From the NCBI GenBank assembly GCA_036936605.1, contig JAUPFV010000005.1:77884885-77948884 (forward strand): a stretch of 64,000 nt of DNA, read 5' to 3'. Below are positions 10,223 through 21,703 of this stretch, piece after piece. The number at the start of each line of letters is the position of its first letter. Within the stretch, counting starts at the first letter, position 1. The translations under genes were made by a program, and so were the position numbers. The stretch comes from Limnanthes douglasii subsp. nivea. Taxonomy: Eukaryota; Streptophyta; Magnoliopsida; Brassicales; Limnanthaceae. The notes beneath the pieces were generated by a model, which was given only the letters and a program-made list of their open reading frames with translations, ran no database searches and was not told where the DNA came from.

Positions 10223-11090
10223 GGCCAAAGCTATTTCCTCCATGGAAATTATTATTTCCTCCATAATTTGAAAAAACCTCCATGATGTTATTTCCTCCAT
10301 AAAGGAAGTTACAAATTTGCCCTTTTACCCATTACCCTAACATACCATTACACATTCAGTACAACAAAACCCATTCTTCACCATTATCACTGCCTTACGA
10401 AGAAGAAAACCCATTTTTCACCATTATCACTACCTTACAAAACAGATTCGAAGAGAGAGAAGCCTTGGAGAAGGTATGATTTCTTCATTTTCTTTGCTTC
10501 TTCATTTTCCGATCAGGGTTTGAAGTTAGATTTCTTTGTTCAATTGTTGTTAGATTTCTATGTTAGATTCGATTAGGGTTTCGATTGGGGTTTGATTTCT
10601 TTGTTAGAATCGATTAGGGTTTCGACTTGGGATAAATCACTGTTCTGAATTTTTTTTTATGCACTGAGCATGTGATTCTCAGTGGTCCACTCGGAATCAC
10701 ATGCTTTTTTTTAACCGAGCAACAACTGATTCCGAGTGGCCCTCTCAGAATTAGTTGCACATTTTTTTTTGAAAAATTGCAACTGATTCCGAGAGGGCCA
10801 CTCGGAATCAGTTGCAAACTCTCTGTCTCCACATTTTGGTTATAAATTGGTAAAAAAACTAATGTTTTTTGGGTTTAGGGTTAATTTAAGTTGCCAAAGT
10901 CAGATATGTAGGATTAAAAAGGGTTTAATCTTATGTTTTTACACAGTAGGGTAATCTATTTCACTAATGGCACCCAACATTAAATTTGAATACAAAACAA
11001 GGGTAAAATAGTAAAATTATGCTTCACTAGTTTTAGAGATTTCAAATTATGGAGGAAATAACAATTTCCATGGAGGAAATAGCTTTGGCC
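10223..11090. mobile_element. non-autonomous Mutator-like element (MITE/Pack-MULE type) inside Ulp1-A
   Basis: Terminal inverted repeats of about 50 bp begin GGCCAAAGCTATTTCCTCC at 10223 and end as its complement at 11090. The 9-bp target duplication TTTTTTATA is exact (10214-10222 and 11091-11099), as expected for Mutator. The interior holds a stretch like a plant 5' UTR with a GGTATGA donor (about 10360-10480), which may be captured gene DNA, and three consecutive palindromes at 10668-10817. No transposase is encoded. Excising it rejoins the coding sequence of Ulp1-A. Confidence 0.93.
10668..10817. repeat. three consecutive palindromes inside the MITE
   Basis: Palindromes at about 10668-10704 (arms GCATGTGATTC), 10720-10758 (arms GCAACTRATTCYGAG) and 10777-10817 (arms TTGCAACTGATTCCGAG) are separated by T-rich spacers. 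The centres are all GTGG/GGCC/CCAC-like, so the three are variants of one unit. In RNA each would fold into a short perfect or near-perfect hairpin. Confidence 0.88.
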
Positions 11091-11099
11091 TTTTTTATA

Positions 11100-12160
11100 T
11101 TCAAATATCTCTCTGATGTACTCACAAACTAGAATTCCACAATCAAGATTTCCTTCATTTTGGTGCGGACATTCCTTTTTTCTTATACTTCACTCTTGAA
11201 CATTTGTGTATTTTATTTGTCCAAGGTATGTCATCTGAAAAATAAATATCATTAATTAAATTATATTAACATATACAAATTACAAACAGCCCTAATATAC
11301 AATGATCTACCATGTACGGACAACCCTAACAGACAACCCTAATATACAATGATCTGTCATGTACCGACAGTCCTAACAGACTGCCTATACAACGATGTGC
11401 CAAGTACCTTAGAATGAAAATAAAGAAACAACAAAGTTGCATCTTCTAGATTCTTAATATACATTTCAATACGTTAAATTAATATATACTTACCGTTGAA
11501 TAGAATGTTTCCATGTACGGATCTCGCGCATTCTTTTATCAGGGGAGTAGCGAGCTGTAATGAGTTAAGGTCCCTCTATCAGCATCCAATATTAATAGAG
11601 TTCAATGGTCGCTTAATCTTTTGTTCATCGCTGTCTCTAACGGAAAGAGAAAGAAACGCCTAACCTTTTTAATTCATTCTCTTAGTACATCCTCAATCTT
11701 TAGCTTGATTAAATCTCTGTGTCATTTTCTCCAGCGCACGTTTGTTGTGTTTTGTAAGCCGAAAAATAAAAATAAAAATAATACTATGTTAACAATACTA
11801 AATTTAATGTTATAATTTTTAATCATATTTTAACGAGATAAAACTATACATAACGTGCATCCAGTTGTTAGAGTGATGATTGCATTGTTTCATTTACCTA
11901 CTAATACTTCTGGCTGAGGATGTAATCGAAGGAGATATTCCACATATGCATCTATAATCTGCAAATATGACACTACAAGACTTAACAGAGTTTTTCTCAT
12001 TCAACAAATAGTAATGAAATTTTATTCACCTCTATTCCAATTGCACCGTTATTTAAAAGGTCATACATCTGTTGTTTAGTGACATATGTATTTTCATTTT
12101 CCTATATGCATACTCTGAAAATAAAAAAACTAATTAAATATATGTTTAAAGATCGAAAAA
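11100..12160 (-). other. protease-domain exons and introns of Ulp1-A
   Basis: The stretch mixes short exons of the Ulp1 domain (about 11110-11190, 11520-11640, 11900-11960, 12030-12110) with AT-rich introns. The triad region reads THYSSLLP where active Ulp1 proteins have an Asp (YYDSL-like). Near 11280-11400 an intron-like segment holds two near copies of CTAATATACAATGATCTRYCATGTAC. Confidence 0.55.
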
Positions 12161-12907
12161 TCATATGTACCCAGCAGTGTTATTGCTTCTACCAATAATA
12201 TTGTAATACTTGTCAATATTTTTCTTATTTAGAAGCGTGGTTGGTTCTTTAGTAAGTCTTGGAACCATACTATCGATCTCCGGTTTTTTATGATCATTGA
12301 CTTCAATCGCATCAAGTGAAAAAACTATAGTTGGATTCTTCTCATTTAGTGCAGTTATTTGTTTTTTTATTCCTCTCGTATGTAAATTGGGGGTCATCTT
12401 GTTTCTTTTTTCGATCTATTTTCATCTTAATATTCTTCACCAATGATGAAGGATCTATTTAGTACTTTTATCCTCTCGTCTCTTTGGTATCATATCTTTA
12501 GTTCCTTCATCAATATTGTTAACTCCATCCTCCTCCACAAGATTTTTTCTTCTCATCGTTTTTACGATATTGAGCTAGTTCATCCTTCAATATTTGATTA
12601 TCGGTTGCAATCAACTTATTTTTTTCCTCGGATTCCTTATCACTGTCGGTAAAAGGAGGATCGTCAACCAATTCTTGTAAAGTCTTCAGCTTTACTTCTG
12701 CAGACTTAAGAATTTTTTTGATCTTTTTTACTTTAGATTGAAAATCTTCAATGATCTATAAATAATAAATAATAAATAAATTTTTTACATATATGCAGAA
12801 TCTTTAAGGTAATTTGACATAAAATTGTTATAAATATTAAAGCATAAAATTTTTAAATCTATTAAAAAAATTAAATACTTAAAACTGTTAATTTTTATAA
12901 AATTGTT

Positions 12908-13319
12908 AAAACGTTAAAACGATAATCCCTCTGATGAATATCTAGAACAATGAGTCATGAAGCTTCAATGTATAATTCACCCAGATTAAATCAGATTTCA
13001 TCTTTAAAAAACTCAAATCAATATCTATTGAAAATTAGAAATGAGACATGAAGCGTCACACTAGACACGAAAATTCCCACTAATACTCATATTTTTCACG
13101 AACCAAACTTAAAAATGCAAATCCTTTTGGTGAATGACATAGTGGGTCATATAAAGTTTCATCCGTGTATCAGTTTTAATATTCTAAACATTTCCTTAAA
13201 CACTCAAGACAACATCTAATCACTCGAAGACGAACACTAACATTAAAACACCTAATCACTCTAAGAAATCTCTAGAAAAATGAGTCATGGGGCTTCCCTG
13301 ATTATCGTTTTAACGTTTT
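12908..13319. mobile_element. 412-bp MITE-like element in an intron of Ulp1-A
   Basis: The ends are a 20-bp inverted repeat, AAAACGTTAAAACGATAATC at 12908-12927 and its complement at 13300-13319. Inside, next to each end, lies a direct near-copy of TCTAGAAMAATGAGTCATG. No target-site duplication could be made out, so the superfamily is open. It sits in a long non-coding stretch (12740-13390) between two exons of Ulp1-A. Confidence 0.65.
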
Positions 13320-14814
13320 TCTTCATAATTAAAAAGGTTAAAACTTTTAACACTGCAAAAATAGTAATTCAGCCTACCTTTTCATAGTGAGACTATCTTG
13401 TTGCAAAGTCATCGAACGTGTTTTTATTTTGTTCTTGAAGATTGGGTATGGTTTTCTACATAAAAAATTAAAACAATTAGAATTTATTAATATCTTAATT
13501 TAAATATATATCTATTCATACCTTTGAATTCGTATTTTTTGTTTATTTTGTAATTTTTATATCCTTTACGACTCGTCTTATTATTTGGGATACAATATTT
13601 AATTTCTCTTCATATTTTCTCTCTTGCTTTTTATTATCTGGATGTTCAAAATCTGATGAATCGTCATCCTTTGCTTCTTGAATCTTAAGATCTTCTTCGT
13701 CACCACTTTCTTCGACATCGTCGTTGAGTTCCATTAGTAATTTCTATCTCTCTGTTAGGTGTAACTCCCCAACATTAACCTATTAAAAAGAAAATGACAG
13801 GTTTTAAAAATGTATTATTGGCTAGCAGTAATAACTTTTCTAATAATGTTAAACATAATTCTTACCTTGTTTGGCTTTATTTGATTTATGTTTTCAAATT
13901 TTCTTAATTTCGCCACACCTTCCCATTGGAAAAATCTTGGGAAGTTTACGACCAGTTCTTGCACACATGTATGCTCCACAAAAAAATATTGTCACATAGT
14001 AAAATAGAATATTAGTTCACTTTAAAAAAAATAAGAAATAAACTATTGGTTTCACAATAAGGATCCTGCAGTGTTTTCCAGTTTGGTTTCATAATACATT
14101 TTTATTGATTCCATCAACTTGTCTACAACCAATTGTGCCCAATCATAATTTTTTAAGTCTTCGAACTCTTTCTTAATAAAATGAACAAATTTCTTGTTTA
14201 GATATTCTCCCGAAGTTGAGAAAAACATAGTTATGCACATGTACATGATATGCATCATAGAGACCTTCATAACACTTTGTGCATCAACTTCTACAGATGC
14301 ATTCTCAATTGTTTCTTTTAACATTTTCTTGGTTACGTTTGGGTAACCTCCGTTTTTTCCTTTGGTTAATATATCGAGGAAGTATTTTGTATAATGTTTT
14401 ACTCCTCATTTTCTTCATTAGAGTTTGCTTGACTATTATATGATTGAAGATCTATTATTCGCAGCCACCATTTACACTGTATATAAGTTCGACATCGAAG
14501 ATCGTCAAAGTCACATATTTTCCTCCCAAATGAAACGATTTTTTCTCCATGTCGTATGACTTGATTATTGCAATAATCATTTCCCATGACTTTTGCGCTT
14601 TAAATGAATCTTGCAACTTCCATAATGTTTTCAGAAGGATATATAATGAAGTCGTTTTTTGTTCTATATGACTTAAACTCATATTCATCGTTCTTATAAG
14701 CTTTTTAATCGCCTCAATATTTGATCGAAATATAGATGTCGGGTTTTTTTCTTGTTCTCGATGTTTAGGCGTTCTAGAATTTCTTGCTTTTGCAACTGCT
14801 TTTGTGCAAACCAT

Positions 14815-15079
14815 ATATGTATCAAATATAAATAATAGATGTTATACATCATTATTAAAATTGGCTAAAAACAAAACTGTTAAACTCAATACTACTAAAC
14901 AAATAAACTGATAAACGTAATATTGTTAAACAACAATACTGCTAAACTAACAAAACTGCTAAACTTATCTTAATAGAAAGTAAAACTTACAAAGATTACA
15001 TCAAATTTCAAATAAAATCAAACCGAACAAAACCAAACAAAAATATTCACATAATTTAGACAATGCAAGTAGTTCTTAG
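14815..15079 (-). other. upstream region of Ulp1-A with G(C/T)TAAAC motifs
   Basis: On the minus strand a T-rich tract ending TTTTTAG lies about 45 bp before the ATG and could be the 3' splice site of a 5' UTR intron. The stretch 14870-14965 holds six near copies of the motif ACTGYTAAACT or its variants. The same motif occurs at 9557, 12885 and 25636, all in non-coding DNA near this gene. Confidence 0.45.
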
Positions 15080-15442
15080 TGATAAAGGAAGATTAAAGAT
15101 CTAACAAATATATATGTGTTTTATTAATAAAAAACGTTTCTTAGAAGAACTTTTAAATTATGTAAGAGAAAATGACCAATTTATAACAAACAATAGACTT
15201 GAGGATAAGACCACAATTAGTGAATTGTTAGACTTGTGGGACCTACTATTTCTACTATAACACCACCCATTTCTTGAATATAGGTGATTGATAAATGATT
15301 GAGCAATTATTACATTAACTTTCTCTCTTTAAAACATGTTTGTATCTCTCTAAAATATTGTCAAAGTAAATTGAAAAGCACTTTTAGGCCTCTAAATATT
15401 ATCTTACCCAAAAACCTCCTCCAAATATTTCTGGAACGATCA
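15080..15442 (+). repeat. 5' LTR of Tat element 2
   Basis: The LTR starts TGATAAAGGAAGATTAAA and ends GGAACGATCA, directly before the primer binding site. It aligns along its length with 24860-25191. Confidence 0.93.
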
Positions 15443-15460
15443 TTGGCGTCGTCTGTGGGA
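15443..15460 (+). other. primer binding site of Tat element 2
   Basis: TTGGCGTCGTCTGTGGGA follows the 5' LTR immediately. Tat elements characteristically carry TTGGCGCCGTCTGTGGGA-like sequence here, so only one base differs. Confidence 0.85.
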
Positions 15461-15539
15461 ACAATTCGGTACCAGAAATCGTTTTCCAAAACCAATCTGA
15501 AATTTTGAAAGAAAAGTAATAGAAATCTGAGGAAATATC

Positions 15540-16902
15540 AACATGAATAACGACTTGGAAATCGGAAAAGAATTCGAAGAAAACCCAGTTTAAATAATAT
15601 GGAAATCGATCAACAACATGATGAACAACACGTTAGTGAAATTTTAGAAGAGTCTTTGTTGGTTGGTCGTATAAATGAGTTGTTGGAAGAAATCGAAAGG
15701 TTAAATGCTACAAGAGACGCAACGATTGCCTCTAAAAATTCGATCGGAAGTCCAAAGAGAAAATGAGACTGAGAAAGATGAGCCAGATCACTACCATAAG
15801 ATTAGTAAGAAGGACAGGTATCGAAGATATCATTGTAATTCTCTGAGAAATAAATTGAAACCAAGGTACAAGTATGAATCATCTGCGTCAAGTGGTTGTT
15901 CAATCTATGATTCTATTGAATTTTCTTCAGATAGAGAGTTTCGTTGAAAGAAATATGCCATAAAGAAATAGTCGAAGAGGTATAGAAAGGAGCATCGATC
16001 AAATCATCGTACTAATGAGTTAAAAGGAATGGACCAGGTTTCCGAGGAACTTTTCAAGAAAGATAATTTTGTGAATGTTCAGAATCAGTAGTAGAAAGGT
16101 CTTTACGCCCAAGAACTAATGTTTATAAAGCGGGCCATAATTGGAGGTGTTTTCTTTTGTCTGCAGAGATACTTTATGGCAATCTTCTAAAGCATTTCAA
16201 CATTTCTAAGATAGAAATTTTTTACGGAATTCAAGATCTTCATAGTCACATTGAACAATTTAATATTTTCATGATATATTTTGATGATGATGATGAGAAG
16301 TTTTGGTGTAGGGATTTCTCTCAGACTTTTAAGGGAGTCGCTTCAAAATGGTATAATCTATTGCCGTAGGATTATATCAAGAACTTTGATATGTTTTGGA
16401 ATGTATTTCGTCTAACATTTTGTGGGAAGCAAAAAAATTGTGCTAATAGAGATACTATAATATATTGCAGACAGAAGGTTGGAGAAAGTCTAAAAAAATT
16501 ATACCAACCGTTTTGGTAAGGCAAAGACTGATATGGAATACTGTAAAACTTTTATGGCTTTGGGAGTATACGGGAATGGGGCTTCTCCCTGAAATATTAA
16601 ACGATACAGGGGTTGAGAGTCGGGAAATGATATTTGGAGCTCTTTTTTATCAGGTTGAAAAGAGGATTTTGGTGGAAGAAACTCAAGCTTCGGAAAGAGG
16701 ATCTAGTGATCAATTGGAGCAATATCAGTTTCAAAGATCTCTTGCTACTACTCAACCTCCTCGAATTAGTGCAACACCAAAAGCAGTGAGACAGTATCCT
16801 CCGAATCCCCGGGTAAATCAAGACATATAGTACACAACAAGTGCTTAGGCCAATATCTAACAAGACCATAATACTTTGCAGATCTGTCTGAGTGCATGGC
16901 AA
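15540..16902 (+). pseudogene. gag region of Tat element 2, heavily mutated
   Basis: Acidic and Lys/Arg-rich N-terminal pieces (15590-15950) match the start of gag in element 1. The core is at 16157-16369 (HIEQFNIFMIYFDDDDEKF, ASKWYNLLP), followed by degraded pieces to about 16900. A zinc-binding remnant lies near 16980-17080. Several stops and frameshifts interrupt it. Confidence 0.8.
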
Positions 16903-17399
16903 CTATATTTGATAAAACTCATGGTCATGTACAATGTCGAAAACCTTTCCCAATTCAAACCCGGAGGGAAAATAGAAGCAGTAGGTTTTGAAAATATGAT
17001 GAAGATATTGGCCATGACACAAAAGAGTGTATTGCTTTGAAAAAATAAATTTATGTATTAATTGAAAATGGGAAGTTGACAGATTTTGTAAAAAACAATT
17101 CTAACAAGAATCTAATGGTTAAAGAAAAGTCAAAGGAAGAAACTGCATTGGTCATTTCCGAGGAGATTGACTCTTTTGATATTGCGACTGAGTACTTAGA
17201 TCCAAAATAAGGTAGAAATGATATTAGCATGGTGGAGGAAAGCATCCCAAGAAAAAAGTTTAGTGACTTGTGTGCTTATTTTGAATCTTTAGCAATTTTG
17301 GGGGTGATACTGTTGTATGAAATTCGAACAGTTCCAAAAAGAGGCATATATTAAGTTTAACTACCCAGTTAGAAGTCGGTGCCTCGTCACATCAGTACT

Positions 17400-17910
17400 G
17401 AGCTCCCTCCCTAATAATCTGCTTCGAGGATGATAATATGAGAAATATGGCAGACCCAAATGAAGATGCGGTAGTAATTGGAGCAGGGATAGGTTGTGAT
17501 CATGTGCAAAGGGTTTTGACTGACACAGGAAGTTGTGCCAACATTTTGTTTATGAGCACTTACAAGAAAATAGTTGACCCACTTGTTATCTGACGATCAG
17601 GTAGAACTATTTTAGGGTTTACATGAGCAACTCCTGAAGTGTTGGGTGAATTTTAAAGTGTGGTTGAATTAGGTCAGGGACCTTTCAAAAAAGAGGTTGA
17701 AATCCTATTCATCGTTGTAGATGCGCCTACATCTTACAATTCTATTTTTGGGAGGTCATGATTGTCAAAGATGCATTCTTTTATTTCTACGGTACATTAG
17801 TTTTTAAAGTATGTTGTGGGGAATAATCTTGGAACAGTTAGAAGTAGCAAAAAATGGCTAGAGATTATTATCCAATTGCTTTGTCTACTAAGCAAATTTG
17901 AGGGAATGAG
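17400..17910 (+). pseudogene. aspartic protease remnant of Tat element 2
   Basis: The catalytic block reads VLTDTGSCANILFMSTYKK at 17515-17570, and IFGRS at about 17740 marks the second half. In-frame stops follow (for example TGA at 17593 and 17760). It matches the protease of element 1 segment by segment. Confidence 0.8.
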
Positions 17911-18307
17911 TTAGAAAAAGCATAACAGTTAGTCGGGACTTCCTCAGAACTAACCCCTTTTGATGATCCAAGTGAGTCCCCAATATTTTGGTTCCTGATG
18001 AAGACTACGAAGATCATATATATCCAGGAGGAAAAGTGTTAAAATTGGAACAAAGTTGTCCTCGGATTTAAGGCAAAGGTTGATTGAATTCTTGTGGTCA
18101 AAATTACATATGTTTGGTGGGTGTTCTGAAGATGTAATTGGTGTTCTCTCTGAGTTTATTTTTCATAAGTTGTTAATCAAGAACAATGTAAGACCAATAA
18201 TTCAGAAATGAGACATTTCTATCATGACAAATCCGAGGAAATAATAGCGGAGGTAGAAATCTTAACTAGAGTTCGATATATTCGAGATTCGTGCTATCCG
18301 TTGTGGC

Positions 18308-19513
18308 ATGTGGGCTGCAAATCCGGTTTTGGTTAAAAATAATAACGGTAAATGGCGAACGTGTGTAGACTTCACAGGTTTAAATAGAGCTTGCCCAAAC
18401 GATCATTTTCCAACCCCATGGATTGATCAACTGGTAGATTCAACATCCGGATACCGATTGCTTTCTTCCATGGACACTTATGCAGGGTATAATCAAATGA
18501 AGATGGATCAGAGAGATGAGGAAAATACGTCGTTCATTACTGTAAGGGGTTTATATTGTTATAAAGTAGTATCGTCTGGGTTAAAAAATGCAGGGGCAAC
18601 TTATCAACGTCTAGTGAATAAGACTTTAGAGTCCCAAATCGGGAGAAATGTGGAAGTATATATTGATGATATGCTGGCTGAAATTTCGAAGGATGAGAAT
18701 CATTTCGATGACTTAGAGTAAACCTTTATCAACTTGAAAATGGTGAATTTAAAATTAAATCTAGAGAAGTGCACGTTCGGGGTTCAACCTGGAAAGTTCC
18801 TTGAACATATAGTTAATGAAAAAGGGATTGAAGCTGACCCAGTACAGTTAAAAGCTCTTACATCTATGACTCATCTTCGGAATATTAAGGAATTTCAAAT
18901 ATTCATGGGAAGATTGGCAACTCTAAAAAGATTTATATCGCCCGCGTCGGATAAATACACTCATTTTTTCCAAGTATTAAGACATTAAAATTGTTTCAAT
19001 TGGACAAATTAATATTCGGAGGCTTTTGCATCAGATATATAGTATTTTTCTTCCCCATAAATTCTTACTAAACGTTTTTCAAGAGAGAGACTATTTGTTT
19101 ACATATCCGTCTCAGATTATGTTGTAAGTGTCGTACTAGTTCGAGAAGAAGATAATGTTCCAAAGCTAGTGTATTACATTAGTAAAAGCTTGTTAGATGC
19201 CAAAAAATGGTATCTGAAGATGGAAAAGTTGGGTCTTGCGTCGGTAATTGTTGCTCCAAAAATGCGGCCATACTTTCAAGCTTATTCTATTACACTACGA
19301 ACATCTTTTCCAATGAAAACTATGCATCAAAGACCTGATATTTCAGGGAGAATGACTAAATGGTCGGTTGATTTAGGGGATTTTGATATCGAGTTTGAAT
19401 CAAGAAATGCAATTAAAGCTCAAACCCTTGCAGATTTTTTAGCGGATTTTTATTCTGAGCGTTCGGATATGGATGTTCATAAGGATAATTTTGAGGCTGA
19501 GTGGATAATTTGA
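18308..19513 (+). pseudogene. reverse transcriptase and first RNase H of Tat element 2
   Basis: RT motifs: NPVLVKNNNGKWRTCVDF, SSMDTYAGYNQMKMD, SGLKNAGATYQRLVN, and the active site VYIDDM at 18655-18675, here intact. A TAA at 18719-18721 and later indels break the frame. RNase H lies at about 19080-19300 (YYISKSLLDAKKWYLKMEKLGLASV) and the linker to the second RNase H at 19300-19513. Confidence 0.88.
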
Positions 19514-21215
19514 ACGGATGGAGGATCGAGCACGTCTGGAAATGGAGTTGGGATACATTTACTCTTTTCGGAAGTAATAACAATGTTTCAAGTCATTCGG
19601 TTTGGGTACAAAGTAACAAATAATGAAGTAGATTATGTAGCAGCTTTAGCAGGGTTAAGGCTTGCACAAATTTGTGGGGCTAAAAGGTTAAGTTAATCAG
19701 TGATTCATAGCTTCTCAATAATCGTGCACCGCGACAATTTGAGGCTCGAAAGGATGATTTAGTGATGTATTTGAAAGCGTTAAAAGACTTGTCTTTAAGT
19801 TTTGAAAAAAAATAAGCTACGAACATGTTCGAAGAGAAGAAAATTCTGTGACAGATTCTTTGGCTACTATTTCATATTCTGAGAAATATCTGTGGATTAT
19901 TACATTGGAAAATCCATCAGTCAGTAAAACATCAGAGTAGATAGTTGGGATTATTGATGAAAACAGCCAAGTATCTATTTGTGAAAATAAAGATTGGAGG
20001 CAAGACATGTCCAATATTTAAAGAGTGATGAGTTACCCGTTGACAAGTCATTATCTAAGAAGGTGCGTTTCAAATTTCATGGGTATATTATTCTTGGGGC
20101 GTTTTGTATAAGAAATCTTTTAGTAGACCTATGCTCCGATGTTTGGGAAAAACTGAGTCACAAGTAATATCATCAAAGCTTCATGATAGGGAAGGATGTG
20201 CACATTGTGGGTATAAATCATTGATTAGAAGAGTATTTTTGGCAGGATATTATTAGCCCACGATATCGCCTGACGCAAAAGAGTTGGTTAAAAAATATGA
20301 TACATGTCAAAGATTTGCTAATATAATACATAAGCCTGGAGCTACCTTCGAAAGTATATCAGAGGCATTTCCATTTGACCGATGGGGTATTGACTTTGTG
20401 GGACCTCTTCTAATGGCTTCCGTGGGGCGACAGAAAATAATCGTGGTAGTGGATTACTTTTCTAAATGAGTGGAAGCCGAACTATTAGTAGGGACAAACG
20501 CCAAAGATGTAATCACATTTATTACGTCAAATATTTGTTGCCATTTTGGGGTCCCAATGAAAATCACTACTGATAATGGGCTTGAATTCGATAACAAGGA
20601 TTTGAAGAGATTTTGTAGTTCTCGGGCGATACAATAATTTTTTTCAACTTCTTTTCATCCACAAGAAAATGGGTAAGTAGAAGTTACTAATCGAACAATG
20701 CTTGATGCGTTGAAGAAAAGTTTAGAAGGAAAAGCTGGGAACTGGCCTGATTATTTGCAAGAAGTTCTTTGGCCATACCGAACAACTCCTCGAATAGCAA
20801 CATCAGAATCTCCATTTGCATTAGTATATGGGATGGATTTCGTAGTACCATCCGAGATAGTTTTTCCGTCTTACCAAGTCATGACATATTCTGAATAGCC
20901 TAATGACATAAGCAGAGCAGTGGAGCTTGATTTGGTTGAAGAAAAAAGAAGGCGAGCAAAAATTAAAGCTTTACACTATCAAACACTGATGAGAAGTACA
21001 TATTCCTCCAAAGTAAAACAAATGGAATTTAAGGTGGGCGATAAAGTGTTAAGGAAGGTTTTTCTTCACACCAAGGTAATGCATCTTGGGAAATTAGGTC
21101 CTAATTGGGAAGGCTCCAATGAAGTAGTAGAGAAGGTGAAGCCTCGATCAGATTAAAGATAAAGAAGGAAGAAATCTTAAACACCATTGGAGTATAAAGC
21201 ATCTTAAATCGTACT
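19511..21215 (+). pseudogene. second RNase H and integrase of Tat element 2
   Basis: A second RNase H remnant starts with TDGGSSTSGNGVG at 19514 and runs to about 19900. Integrase follows: zinc region near 20170-20320 (AHCGYKSL, then KKYDTCQR, with Tyr replacing the first zinc Cys), core with VVVDYFSK, TDNGLEF and VEVTNRTML, and the C-terminal part to about 21210 (GDKVLRKVFLHTK). Stops occur at 20256, 20467 and within the core. The order and spacing match element 1. Confidence 0.87.
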
Positions 21216-21703
21216 TAGTATTAATGTATAAATTGTATATATTCTTTTTTCTTTGCTGTTGTCCAAAGCAAATGTGGCACACTCTTTTCTACCCTCATAG
21301 GCACAGGAAGGTTTTAATGAGGTGTTGTTTTAGCCGATTTATATATATATATATATATACGATTTTTTGCCTTAAATTTTTAATGTTGGACCTAGAGGGT
21401 CCTTCAACGAAAGTTGGTCTACAACGATTATATTTCCAACAAAAGTTGGTCTACAACGATTATATTTCCTAATGAAAGTTGGGTTTAGCTATTAAAATTT
21501 TGGACCTTTAAGGTTTTCCAACAAAGTTGGTCTGAATTATTCGAAGAATGATAAAAGTATAAACAAAAGATAACATTGTGAGAATTGATAAAACTTTTAC
21601 AAAAATGTTTCGAAATTCATAAGGAATTTTACAAAAAAACACCTCGAAATTCATGAAGACTTTTATAAAATGCCTTTAAAAAATAGAGTACTTATAATTT
21701 TCT
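21216..21703 (+). other. spacer between integrase and antisense ORF, element 2
   Basis: The stretch is non-coding. It contains CACACTCTTTTCTACCCTCATAG (compare CATACTCTTTCCTACCC in element 1), a short TA run at 21341-21360 and a 32-bp tandem repeat at 21405-21468 (unit starting CAACRAAAGTTGGTCT). Confidence 0.6.

Larger units (their letters stand above)
10040..14814 (-). pseudogene. Ulp1/C48-type cysteine protease gene of MULE type (Ulp1-A), disrupted
   Basis: Reading leftwards from the ATG at 14814: a basic N-terminus; a helical domain (SFHLGGKYVTLTIFDVEL near 14510; MHIMYMCITMFFSTSGEYL and NYDWAQLVVDKL at 14250-14110; an exon near 13985-13890) of the kind found before Ulp1 domains in plant transposon proteins; an acidic linker (13734-13543); an exon at 12397-12161. 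The protease follows: NNGAIGIEVNK (12090-12030) joined to IIDAYVEYLLR (about 11940), THYSSLLP (about 11560), and the active-site block NLDCGILVCEYIREIFE (about 11160-11110). The C-terminus TTKVRVDIFYALLSD lies at 10200-10040. A MITE separates the last two parts. Ulp1 proteases cut SUMO conjugates; here the role is unknown. The catalytic His exon is not clear and several joints need frame changes, so I call it a pseudogene. Confidence 0.72.
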
